From contig JAISTV010000019.1 of NCBI GenBank assembly GCA_031272485.1, positions 40,025 through 104,024 of the forward strand: DNA of 64,000 bases, read 5' to 3'. The position numbers and the translations under genes were made by a program. A model generated the notes under the pieces. That model worked only from the letters and a program-made list of their open reading frames with translations, was not told the origin of the DNA and made no database searches. Each line of letters opens with the position of its first letter. The stretch's first letter is position 1. Source of the DNA: Eubacteriales Family XIII. Incertae Sedis bacterium. GTDB lineage: Bacteria > Bacillota > Clostridia > Peptostreptococcales > Anaerovoracaceae. Of this stretch, positions 9,345-16,185 are shown one piece after another.

Positions 9345-9348
9345 TCAT
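9334..9348 (-). CDS. Putative leader peptide M-K-T-R of the MFS exporter
   Basis: ATG AAA ACC CGA TAA, preceded by AAGGAG (9363-9358) at 9 bases, starts 23 bases after the dapB stop. The peptide contains a Lys-X-Arg pattern, the plus-X-plus class at which macrolide-bound ribosomes stall in known leader peptides. It overlaps the left arm of the stem that masks the exporter's ribosome binding site. It is far too short for statistical support; the call rests on the combination of ribosome binding site, position and stem. Confidence 0.5.
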   Translation of the reverse strand: MKTR

Positions 9349-9370
9349 TTCAGCATGCTCCTTTCGCGCC

Positions 9371-10138
9371 CTACCCCAGCAGGTCGTCCATGTTGTACAG
9401 GCCGGGGGCCTTGCCTGCCAGATAGCGGGCGGCCTTTACCGCGCCTAAGGCAAATACCTTGCGGGAGTAGACCGTGTGGGTTATCTCTATGGTCTCGTCG
9501 GGGCCGGCGAACAGGACGGTGTGCTGACCCGGCAGACTGCCGCCGCGGACCGCGTGAATCCCCATGTCGGACAGCAGGCAGACGTCGTCCTTGCCGTGGC
9601 GCCCGTAGATGTAGTTCTTCTTCACGGCGCACTTTTCGTTTATGGCGTCGGCTATGAGCAGGGCCGTGCCGCTCGGCGAGTCCGCCTTCTGGTTGTGATG
9701 CTTCTCGATAATCTCCACGTTGAAGTTCTCTTCGAGCGCCGGAACAGAGGCCGCGCTCATCCGCGCCACCAGGTTTATGCCCAGCGACATATTGGCGGAG
9801 TTAAAGACCGGGATGCTCCTCGCGGCTTCACGCAGCGCGCTGCGCTCTCCCTCGCCAAGCGCGGTCGTGCAGATGACAGCCGGAATGCCCGCAGCCACCG
9901 CGTAAGCCAGCAGCCCCGGCACGGCGGTGAAATTCGAAAAGTCTATAATCACGTCGCCGCCGCCCGCATAGTCCGCGGGGTTCTCATACACCGGCACCGC
10001 CACGCCGCGAAAGACCGGCGGCTCGGGCGCGGCCATCTTGTCAAACCCGGCGGGAACGTTAGCATCCGGCTCTCCAGCCAGTACGTCCAGCACCTGCCGG
10101 CCCATGCGTCCGTTTATTCCGTGAATCAAAAAGTCCAT
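9371..10138 (-). CDS. dapB: 4-hydroxy-tetrahydrodipicolinate reductase
   Basis: NAD(P)H-dependent reductase of the diaminopimelate/lysine pathway, acting right after DapA. The 255-residue protein has the N-terminal nucleotide-binding motif GINGRMGRQV, the catalytic-region signature with a double histidine (IIEKHHNQKADSPSGTA, the Lys and S-G-T binding the substrate), and the usual C-terminal dimerisation strand region. The ATG follows AAGGA. It lies 21 bases downstream of asd, so the two make a short biosynthetic operon. No lysine riboswitch was seen upstream. The exporter with its attenuator follows 119 bases after its stop. Confidence 0.97.
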   Translation of the reverse strand: MDFLIHGINGRMGRQVLDVLAGEPDANVPAGFDKMAAPEPPVFRGVAVPVYENPADYAGGGDVIIDFSNFTAVPGLLAYAVAAGIPAVICTTALGEGERSALREAARSIPVFNSANMSLGINLVARMSAASVPALEENFNVEIIEKHHNQKADSPSGTALLIADAINEKCAVKKNYIYGRHGKDDVCLLSDMGIHAVRGGSLPGQHTVLFAGPDETIEITHTVYSRKVFALGAVKAARYLAGKAPGLYNMDDLLG

Positions 10139-10159
10139 ACGCGCTTCCTTTCAGCCTGC

Positions 10160-11161
10160 CTATGCGCGGGCCAGCAGCAGCTCGGCGATCTGAATCGCGT
10201 TGGTAGCCGCGCCCTTGCGGATGTTGTCCGCCACGCACCAGAAGTTTATGCCGCTCTCCACGGAGAAGTCGCGGCGGATGCGGCCCACGAACACCTCGTT
10301 TTTGCCGGCCGCCTCGCGCGCCAGCGGGTAGACGTTATTCGCCGGGTCGTCCTGCACCACGAGCCCGGGCATGGCGCGCAGCACCGCCCGCACCTCTTCT
10401 ATATCCCCGAACGGCTTCTCAAACTCTACATTTATAGTCTCGCTGTGCGAGTCGAACACCGGCACGCGCACCGTGGTCGCCGTCACGCGGATGGAATCGT
10501 CGCCGAGAATCTTGTGCGTCTCGTTGACCATCTTCATCTCTTCCTTCGTGTAGCCGTTGTCGAGGAAGACGTCTATGTGCGGCAGGCAGTTGCCCGCGAT
10601 CGGGTGCGGGTACGCCACGCAAATGTCGTTTCCGGCGATCCCTTCCTTCAGGTCGTTTATGCCCTTGAGCCCCGTGCCCGAGACCGCCTGGTACGTCGAG
10701 TAGACGATCCGCTTCAGCCCGTAGGCGTCGTAAAGCGCCTTGAGCGGGACCATAGCCTGTATGGTGGAGCAGTTGGGGTTGGCAATGATGCCGCTGTGCG
10801 TGAACGCTGCGTCCGGGTTGACCTCCGGGACCACCAGCGGGACGTTCGGGTCCATACGCCACTGGCTGCTGTTATCCACAACCACCACCCCGTGCGCGGC
10901 CGCGATGGGTGCGAACGTGGCGCTCGTGCCGCCGCCCGCCGAGAAAAGCGCGATGTCTATATCCTTGTCGAACGAATGTTCGGTGAGTTCCTCAACCACA
11001 TATTCCTTGCCGTCAAAATCCACGGTCTTTCCCGCGGACTTGGCGGAGGCCATCATATATACGTTGTTATACGGAAACTTCCGCTCGGCCAGCACCTTGC
11101 GAAACGTGCTGCCCACGAGCCCCGTAGCTCCCACTATGGCTATGTTCGGTATTTTGTTCAT
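10160..11161 (-). CDS. asd: Aspartate-semialdehyde dehydrogenase
   Basis: Reduces aspartyl-4-phosphate to aspartate semialdehyde, the branch point to lysine/DAP, methionine and threonine. The 333-residue enzyme has the Rossmann motif GATGLVGSTF, the active-site cysteine in IANPNCSTIQ, and the C-terminal SGINFWCVADNIRKGAATNA region of the Gram-positive/archaeal-like class. The ATG follows GGAGGAG at good spacing. It is cotranscribed with dapB. With metA elsewhere in the window, several steps of the aspartate family are local. Confidence 0.97.
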   Translation of the reverse strand: MNKIPNIAIVGATGLVGSTFRKVLAERKFPYNNVYMMASAKSAGKTVDFDGKEYVVEELTEHSFDKDIDIALFSAGGGTSATFAPIAAAHGVVVVDNSSQWRMDPNVPLVVPEVNPDAAFTHSGIIANPNCSTIQAMVPLKALYDAYGLKRIVYSTYQAVSGTGLKGINDLKEGIAGNDICVAYPHPIAGNCLPHIDVFLDNGYTKEEMKMVNETHKILGDDSIRVTATTVRVPVFDSHSETINVEFEKPFGDIEEVRAVLRAMPGLVVQDDPANNVYPLAREAAGKNEVFVGRIRRDFSVESGINFWCVADNIRKGAATNAIQIAELLLARA

Positions 11162-11217
11162 CCTGCTCCTCCCGAGAATCCAGTCTTCCAGCGCTTCTCC
11201 TCTACAAATTAAAGTAC

Positions 11218-11247
11218 ATTATACGCCACCTCGCGCGAAATGCGCAA
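11218..11247 (-). promoter_or_regulatory. asd-dapB promoter
   Basis: On the minus strand, TTGCGC (11242-11247) and TATAAT (11218-11223) are separated by 18 bases. The -10 is perfect and the -35 weak. The site lies about 57 bases before the asd ATG and just after the merR terminator. Confidence 0.5.
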
Positions 11248-11280
11248 TAAAAAAAGCGGGCGGCCCGCCATGTGCCGCCC
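11248..11280 (-). terminator. Terminator after the merR-type gene
   Basis: GGGCGGC and GCCGCCC pair across a 9-base loop and are followed on the minus strand by GC and seven T residues. This is a good intrinsic terminator, 24 bases past the MerR stop. Confidence 0.75.
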
Positions 11281-11304
11281 TGCTCTTTCGCGCGTGCCGC
11301 GCCG

Positions 11305-12114
11305 TTACGCCACCGTCACCGGTATCTGGATTTCCGTGAGCCAGTCGCTCGCGTCCTCCTTGTTCCAGATTCCGTCTATGTAGCTCTCGCGCGGCTCGCC
11401 TGCCGGCTTATATCCGTTCGCGTCCAGCCACTGAAACACCGCTGCGTATGCGGCGCCAATGCTCTCGTACGCCCCTTTGTGGAGCGTGGACGCCACCTTG
11501 ACCGCCGGCATCTGTTTGAACACCACGCCGTCCGCGTCCGTCCCGGGACTCGTCACCGCCTGACAGATCTCTATGTCTATGTCCTTCTCGCGGTACTCCC
11601 CGTCGTGGTAGGCTATGAAGCAGTATTCCGGCTCGGTGCACTTCACCTGCGGGTTGGCCGCCGCCACCTTAGCGCCCACCTCGGGCATGAGGCTCATTAG
11701 GTCGCTGTACGCGGGGATAACCGTCCGGTACGAGAAGACGGTGCACGCCGGTATGTCTTTAACTACGATTTGATATGCCATGTGGATTCCCTCCTGTTTC
11801 TGTGAGATATAGTGGTGCAGTCTGCGCAGGCGGTCTTCGAGCGCGTGCCGTTCCTCCTCGAGCTCAGCCTTTCGCTTCTCCAGGATTTCTTCCTCCCCGC
11901 GGCCGCCGGTGATTTCCGAAATCTCGGGAATAGAAAAGCCCATTTGACGGAGTGCGAGAATCTCCTGCAGCCGGGAAAGCTGCGCGGTTTCGTAATACCG
12001 ATACCCCGTCCACTCGTCCGTCTGCGCCGGCGTAAGCAACCCCACCTCGTCGTAATAACGAAGCGTTTTCACGGTCACCTTGCCGAGTTTAGAAAATTCT
12101 CCGATGCGGTACAC
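11305..12114 (-). CDS. MerR-family regulator with GyrI-like effector domain
   Basis: A 269-residue transcription factor. The N-terminal MerR winged helix-turn-helix (MYRIGEFSKLGKVTVKTLRYYDEVGLL) is followed by a dimerisation helix (about 75-115). The C-terminal GyrI-like/effector-binding domain (about 120-269, with VVKDIPACTVFSYRTV and a conserved central glutamate-rich pocket) resembles BmrR and BltR. Such proteins sense cationic drugs or other small molecules and activate promoters with 19-bp spacers by untwisting DNA. Just such a promoter lies upstream of the gene, suggesting autoregulation. No obvious target efflux gene is adjacent; the nearest exporter, 2 kb away, has its own leader control. 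Confidence 0.9.
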   Translation of the reverse strand: MYRIGEFSKLGKVTVKTLRYYDEVGLLTPAQTDEWTGYRYYETAQLSRLQEILALRQMGFSIPEISEITGGRGEEEILEKRKAELEEERHALEDRLRRLHHYISQKQEGIHMAYQIVVKDIPACTVFSYRTVIPAYSDLMSLMPEVGAKVAAANPQVKCTEPEYCFIAYHDGEYREKDIDIEICQAVTSPGTDADGVVFKQMPAVKVASTLHKGAYESIGAAYAAVFQWLDANGYKPAGEPRESYIDGIWNKEDASDWLTEIQIPVTVA

Positions 12115-12138
12115 GTCTGCCTCCTCCCGCGCGTAACT

Positions 12139-12226
12139 GCGACTTCCCGGAGCGCCCGGCGCCGGCTCATCTGCGTGCCGCTGCCAGGCCTTCCCCGGGC
12201 GACTTTCAGAAGCGCCCGGCGCCGGC
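12139..12226 (-). repeat. Duplicated GC-rich segment in the merR leader
   Basis: AGCGCCCGGCGCCGGC occurs exactly at 12151-12166 and 12211-12226, 60 bases apart. A matching GACTT precedes each copy (12141 and 12201). It contains the self-complementary GGCGCC, so each copy can fold. The segment lies in the roughly 125-base untranslated leader predicted between the merR promoter and its ATG. Confidence 0.6.
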
Positions 12227-12246
12227 CGAACCCTCCGTATAAACCC

Positions 12247-12277
12247 ACTCTAAGCTCTCCCCCAGCAGGAGAGTCAA
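12247..12277 (-). promoter_or_regulatory. MerR-type promoter/operator with 19-bp spacer
   Basis: On the minus strand -35 TTGACT (12272-12277) and -10 TAGAGT (12247-12252) are separated by 19 bases. The spacer holds a perfect dyad CTCTCC-7 bases-GGAGAG (12255-12273). Elongated spacers with a central dyad are the hallmark of promoters activated by MerR-family proteins, here upstream of a MerR gene. Confidence 0.75.
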
Positions 12278-12332
12278 CACCCAATATCGCAAGTTTTTCT
12301 CTTTTTATTATACGTCATTATACGTCCAAAGC

Positions 12333-12487
12333 CCGCACCCCGCGCCCCCCTCCACCGCGCAAAATTTCAGTATTTCGTGTATCCCGCGCACTCCCGCGCC
12401 CCCTCCCCCGCGCAAAATTTCAGTATTTCGTGTATCCCGCGCACTCCCGCGCCCCCTCCCCCGCGCAAAATTTCAGTATTTCGTGTG
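12333..12487. repeat. 53-bp tandem repeat, about 2.9 copies
   Basis: Two exact 53-bp units (12361-12413 and 12414-12466) are flanked by a degenerate partial unit before and a truncated one after. Each unit joins an AT-rich core (AAAATTTCAGTATTTCGTGT) to a C-rich tail of CCCGCGC-type runs. There are no spacers, so it is not a CRISPR array, and no convincing protein is encoded. Confidence 0.85.
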
Positions 12488-12512
12488 GTTTTTCCAGTCG
12501 TTTACATTTTTG

Positions 12513-12592
12513 ATACACGAAATTCTGCATTTTTGCGCGGGGGGGCGCGGGGGGCGCGGGCGGGGCGGAGGGGCGCGGAGGCGCGGGGGGGC
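12513..12592. repeat. Inverted partner of the 53-bp repeat with G-runs
   Basis: ATACACGAAATTCTGCATTT followed by TTGCGC and a long G-rich tract is a diverged inverted copy of the 53-bp unit. Together they can form a long hairpin with the end of the tandem array as the other arm. The G tract has at least six runs of three or more G, enough for a G-quadruplex on the plus strand. Confidence 0.75.
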
Positions 12593-12593
12593 G

Positions 12594-12644
12594 AAAAAAA
12601 AACTGGTCTGTACTTTGTACAGCCAGCTTTATCAACCAGTTTTT
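12594..12644 (-). terminator. rpmF terminator
   Basis: On the minus strand AAAACTGGT pairs with ACCAGTTTT around an inner CTGTAC/GTACAG stem and is followed by a run of T. It begins 9 bases past the rpmF stop. Confidence 0.75.
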
Positions 12645-12652
12645 CGTTTCGC

Positions 12653-12829
12653 TCAGTCCGCGATTACTTTTTTCCCGTCGTAGTAGTTACACACCGGGCA
12701 TACTCTGTGCGGCAACTTTTTGCTATGGCACTGAGGGCACACGGATAGTCCCGGCGCGAGCTTTCTCATATTCTGTGCGCGTCTGGAGTCACGCTTAGCT
12801 TTGGATGTTTTCCTTTTCGGAACTGCCAT
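12653..12829 (-). CDS. rpmF: 50S ribosomal protein bL32
   Basis: A 58-residue basic protein beginning [18 protein letters not shown], the L32 signature. It has four zinc-binding cysteines (C31, C34, C44, C47) in VCPQC and VCPVC. It is a component of the large ribosomal subunit. The ATG at 12829 has AGGAGG upstream. In many Firmicutes rpmF follows a DUF177 gene; here none is present and rpmF stands alone with a perfect consensus promoter and its own terminator. Confidence 0.97.
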   Translation of the reverse strand: MAVPKRKTSKAKRDSRRAQNMRKLAPGLSVCPQCHSKKLPHRVCPVCNYYDGKKVIAD

Positions 12830-12885
12830 CGTCTACACCTCCTTACAATCAAATTTATCGCGCATCCGTCAAATGCGACTTTTTA

Positions 12886-12914
12886 ATTATAAAGACCGGC
12901 GCGAGGCTTGTCAA
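12886..12914 (-). promoter_or_regulatory. rpmF promoter, perfect consensus
   Basis: TTGACA (12909-12914, minus strand), 17 bases, TATAAT (12886-12891). It is a fully consensus sigma-A promoter, as expected for a ribosomal protein gene. Its -35 shares bases with that of the divergent zinc-ribbon gene. Confidence 0.85.
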
Positions 12915-12936
12915 TCGGAAATTTCTCTGGAATAAT
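12908..12936 (+). promoter_or_regulatory. Promoter of the zinc-ribbon protein gene
   Basis: TTGTCA (12908-12913), 17 bases, AATAAT (12931-12936), with TGG just before the -10. The -35 overlaps the rpmF -35 on the other strand by five bases. Confidence 0.6.
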
Positions 12937-12975
12937 GAAAAAGACAGTGGGACTTAGGAGTAAGAGGAGCACATC

Positions 12976-14739
12976 ATGGCATTTTGTATACATTGCGGAT
13001 CGCAGATAAGTGACGGCGACCGGTTCTGCCAGCATTGCGGGAAACCGGCGCAGGAAGCAGGCAGCGCGGGCGCGGCGACGCAGGCGGCCTTTAGCGAGCC
13101 TGCCGTAGGACCTCCTTCCATACAGGAAACGGTCCCGGTGAACATAAACGCCGGCTTTGCTCAGGCGTCGGCGGGCAAGAAGAAAAGCAGGAAGGCGCTC
13201 GTGCTTGCGGGCGGCGCGGTCTTGCTGGCCTTGGTTCTGCTTGCGGTGACGCTGCTGTGGAGCGGCGGCGGCGCGGCCGCCAGGTACTGGTTTTACCTTA
13301 AGGATGATACGCTGCACTTCAGCAGTCTGGCGGATCCTGCGGACACGGCGCTGAGCACGGAAAGCTACCACGACATTTTTGACCTGTACTCCCGTGATCG
13401 AAGCAGCTTTGCCGGGTACGCGAACGTCGCCTGGAGGGCGGATGGCGCATGGCTTTCGGACGATGGGAAAACGGTGATTTACCGCACGTACACCACGCGC
13501 GACTCGAGAGCCACATACGGGCTGCTGCACAACGTCTACCGCAGGAATCTCGACAAGGGGGAACCGGAACTGCTGGCGGAGGATTTGCTCAGCAGCAGCG
13601 TTTCTCCGGATATGACGCGCATCGCGTATGTGACCGCGGACGGGAAGCTTTACGCAGGTAAGATAGGTTCTGAAGCGAAAGTGGACGGCGATGTGGAGGC
13701 TTACTATGCCAGCACAGACGCAACAAAAATTCTGTATCGTGTGGACGCGACCTGGTTTTACTACGATGGCTCGGCCCGCAAGGTGGGGAAAGACTATTCG
13801 TATTACAGCAGCGCGCCGGATATGTCCTGCGTGGTCTTTCGGGAATGGTACTCAAGCGGAGTCACCGGCGACTGGACCTATTATTACTGGTCGGCGCACA
13901 CCGACGAGTTTACCCTGCTCACCGAAGATGAAATAGAGAACCTTTATATGGTTACGAATGACGGCGCATTCTTTTACACGATATGGAACTACGAAGACAG
14001 TATGGAGGACCTCTGGTACTTTGACGGAAGCCAGAACACGCTGATTGCCGAAGAGGTTACCGGTTTCCGGGCGATTAACGCAACAGGCGATACGCAGACA
14101 GCCGTCTTCTCCCGCGGCAAGAAGGACAAGGAGTATTGCATGGCGCGGGCGACGGATGTCAACGTGCTGGAAGGCACAGCTACCTACTCCGTCAAGAGAA
14201 GCTATGACGGACATTCCTTCGCGTATATTGCGCAGGAAGGAAGCTCTACATCTGTGGGAACGCTTTACCACGTGGATATTAAGACCGGGGACATCACGGA
14301 GATTGACACGGACGTGAAGAACTTAGAGCTTATCGCCGACAATGATGATGTCTTCTATATGAAAGCCGGGTCGGACGATTCTTACGACCTTTACGTGAAC
14401 GGGAAGCTGATTGACGAAAACGTGGAATGGTATACGCTGGCTTCGTTTAAGGCGGACGGATTTGATAAGTACTATTATCTGAAGGACTATGATGAGGATA
14501 CGGGTGGCTGGACGCTCATGTCTTACAAGAACGGCAAGGTAAGCGAGGTGTCGCAGGGCGTGTGGATGTACGGCAGCGCCGGGAAGGACCGCCTGCTCCT
14601 CTTGAAAGAGGAGGGAACGCTCTACCTGCTCGACGGAAAAAAGGAAACGCGGATTACGTCCGGTGTACAGTATATCGTACATATACTGCAGCCCGCGGAC
14701 AGAGCCACGGGCTACATGCGTTCTTATTCGAATTCTTAA
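12976..14739 (+). CDS. Zinc-ribbon membrane protein with large extracytoplasmic domain
   Basis: A 587-residue protein of unknown function. An N-terminal zinc ribbon (C4, C7, C18, C21 in FCIHCG and FCQHCG) is followed by an Ala/Gly-rich linker and one transmembrane helix at about residues 74-93. The remaining roughly 490 residues should lie outside the membrane. They are rich in Tyr, Asp and Ser with recurring strand-like units (YYASTDATKILYRVD, VNGKLIDENVEWYTL), suggesting a beta-propeller like TolB/DPP-IV or DUF5050 domains. The ATG follows AGAGGAG. It is monocistronic and divergent from rpmF. The topology suggests envelope sensing, but nothing in the sequence names a ligand. Confidence 0.85.
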   Translation: MAFCIHCGSQISDGDRFCQHCGKPAQEAGSAGAATQAAFSEPAVGPPSIQETVPVNINAGFAQASAGKKKSRKALVLAGGAVLLALVLLAVTLLWSGGGAAARYWFYLKDDTLHFSSLADPADTALSTESYHDIFDLYSRDRSSFAGYANVAWRADGAWLSDDGKTVIYRTYTTRDSRATYGLLHNVYRRNLDKGEPELLAEDLLSSSVSPDMTRIAYVTADGKLYAGKIGSEAKVDGDVEAYYASTDATKILYRVDATWFYYDGSARKVGKDYSYYSSAPDMSCVVFREWYSSGVTGDWTYYYWSAHTDEFTLLTEDEIENLYMVTNDGAFFYTIWNYEDSMEDLWYFDGSQNTLIAEEVTGFRAINATGDTQTAVFSRGKKDKEYCMARATDVNVLEGTATYSVKRSYDGHSFAYIAQEGSSTSVGTLYHVDIKTGDITEIDTDVKNLELIADNDDVFYMKAGSDDSYDLYVNGKLIDENVEWYTLASFKADGFDKYYYLKDYDEDTGGWTLMSYKNGKVSEVSQGVWMYGSAGKDRLLLLKEEGTLYLLDGKKETRITSGVQYIVHILQPADRATGYMRSYSNS

Positions 14740-14740
14740 C

Positions 14741-14794
14741 AGGGCGGTGTCCGTCGCCGCGCACCATGCACCGCGCGGCGAACCCGCACCGGCG
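14741..14794. terminator. Hairpin between convergent genes
   Basis: CGCCGCGC and GCGCGGCG pair perfectly across a 10-base loop inside a second imperfect stem (GGGCG...CGCCC). It lies between the stop codons of the zinc-ribbon gene and ackA. There is no T tract, so a terminator role is only likely. Confidence 0.4.
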
Positions 14795-14796
14795 CC

Positions 14797-16017
14797 CTAT
14801 TTGGCGGGGTCAAACCCCATATTCCGCGCTATGTTATACGTGTCGCGCGCGATCATGAGCTCCTCGTTCGTGGGAATCATCATGATGGATACGCGCGAAT
14901 CGTCGCGGCTGATAATCGCCTCGCGGCCGCGAACCTTGTTCTTCACGAGGTCCAGCTTGATGCCGAGGTTCCCCAGCTCGTTACAGATAATCTCGCGCAT
15001 GGTCGTGTCGTTCTCGCCCACGCCCGCCGTAAAGACTATGCCGTCCAGACCGTTCATCTCCAGGTAGTACGCGCCTATGTAGTACCGCACGCGGTGCGCA
15101 AACACCTTGAGCGCCAGCTCCGCGCGCACGTTGCCGTTCTGCACTTCCTCGTCCAGATCGCGGAAGTCGCTGCTCACGCCCGAAACGCCCAGCATGCCGG
15201 ATTCCTTGTTCAGGATGTCCAGCACCTCCTCCATGGTCTTCTTTTCCTTCTCAGCCACGAACTGAATGATGGCCGGGTCCACCGAACCCGAGCGCGTGCC
15301 CATGGCCAGGCCGGACAGCGGCGTAAAGCCCATGGACGTGTCTATGCAGCGGCCGCGCTTAATCGCGGAAACGCTCGCGCCGTTGCCCAGGTGGCAGGTG
15401 ATGAGCTTCAGGTCGTACAGGCTCACGCCGAGCAGAATCGCAGCGCGCTCCGCCACGTACTTGTGGCTCGTGCCGTGGAAGCCGTAGCGGCGAATCCGGT
15501 ACTTATCGTAGTATTTATACGGAATGGCATAAATATAAGACTCGGGTGGCATGGTCTGGTGAAACGCCGTGTCGAATACGGCCACCATGGGAACGTTAGG
15601 CATGAGTTCGCGGCAGGCGTTGATACCCAGCAGATTGGGCGGATTGTGCAGCGGCGCCAGCTCGATACACTCCTTCAAAACCTCGATTACGGAGTTGTCT
15701 ATGAGAACCGATTCGGAATACCGCTCGCCGGCGTGCACCACGCGGTGCCCCACGGCGCCCACCTCTTCCAGATCCTTGAGTACGCCGTAATCCTGGTCCA
15801 GAAGCGCGGCAATCACCTGTTTCATAGCAACCTTGTGGTCGGCGATGGGGGTCTCTATGACCTTCTTTTCATCCACCCCGATCTTTTCCTGCGTGAGCAC
15901 CGAGCCTTCCATGCCGATGCGCTCGACCAGCCCCTTACACATAAGCGTCTCTTTGCGCATATCGAGTACCTGGTACTTAAGGGACGAGCTCCCGCAGTTG
16001 ATGACCAATACTTTCAT
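14797..16017 (-). CDS. ackA: Acetate kinase
   Basis: Interconverts acetyl phosphate and ADP with acetate and ATP, the ATP-yielding end of acetogenic fermentation. The 406-residue protein begins MKVLVINCGSSSLKYQVLDM (phosphate-binding loop), has FDTAFH and the RRYGFHGTSH segment with the catalytic-site His, and ends with the usual GVGEND and TNEELMIARDT regions. The ATG has AAGGAG upstream. No pta gene is in the window. It lies 168 bases downstream of tmcAL, whose product uses acetate. Confidence 0.98.
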   Translation of the reverse strand: MKVLVINCGSSSLKYQVLDMRKETLMCKGLVERIGMEGSVLTQEKIGVDEKKVIETPIADHKVAMKQVIAALLDQDYGVLKDLEEVGAVGHRVVHAGERYSESVLIDNSVIEVLKECIELAPLHNPPNLLGINACRELMPNVPMVAVFDTAFHQTMPPESYIYAIPYKYYDKYRIRRYGFHGTSHKYVAERAAILLGVSLYDLKLITCHLGNGASVSAIKRGRCIDTSMGFTPLSGLAMGTRSGSVDPAIIQFVAEKEKKTMEEVLDILNKESGMLGVSGVSSDFRDLDEEVQNGNVRAELALKVFAHRVRYYIGAYYLEMNGLDGIVFTAGVGENDTTMREIICNELGNLGIKLDLVKNKVRGREAIISRDDSRVSIMMIPTNEELMIARDTYNIARNMGFDPAK

Positions 16018-16185
16018 AATAACCGTCTCCTTCCGTCCGAAACAGTAACTCCATCTCTAAACCACGTGTATTATATCGCGTACAGGTGGTGGAAACAACC
16101 GGACAATTCGCTAAATCAAGCCCCCTGGATTAAGTTCCAAATTTCTGAATTTTTCGCGCATTCCGGGCCCTGCGCCCGGGCGCTT

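Noticed and set aside
12333..12487. CRISPR-like array
   Set aside because: Units are directly adjacent with no unique spacers, there are fewer than three full copies, and no cas genes are nearby.
12420..12748. Proline/arginine-rich open frames across the repeat region on both strands
   Set aside because: They are produced by the GC-only repeat tails and have low complexity, no ribosome binding site and no family features.
16018..16185. GC-rich dyad CCGGGC/GCCCGG after tmcAL as a terminator
   Set aside because: No T tract follows in either direction; it may only be part of a degenerate repeat element.
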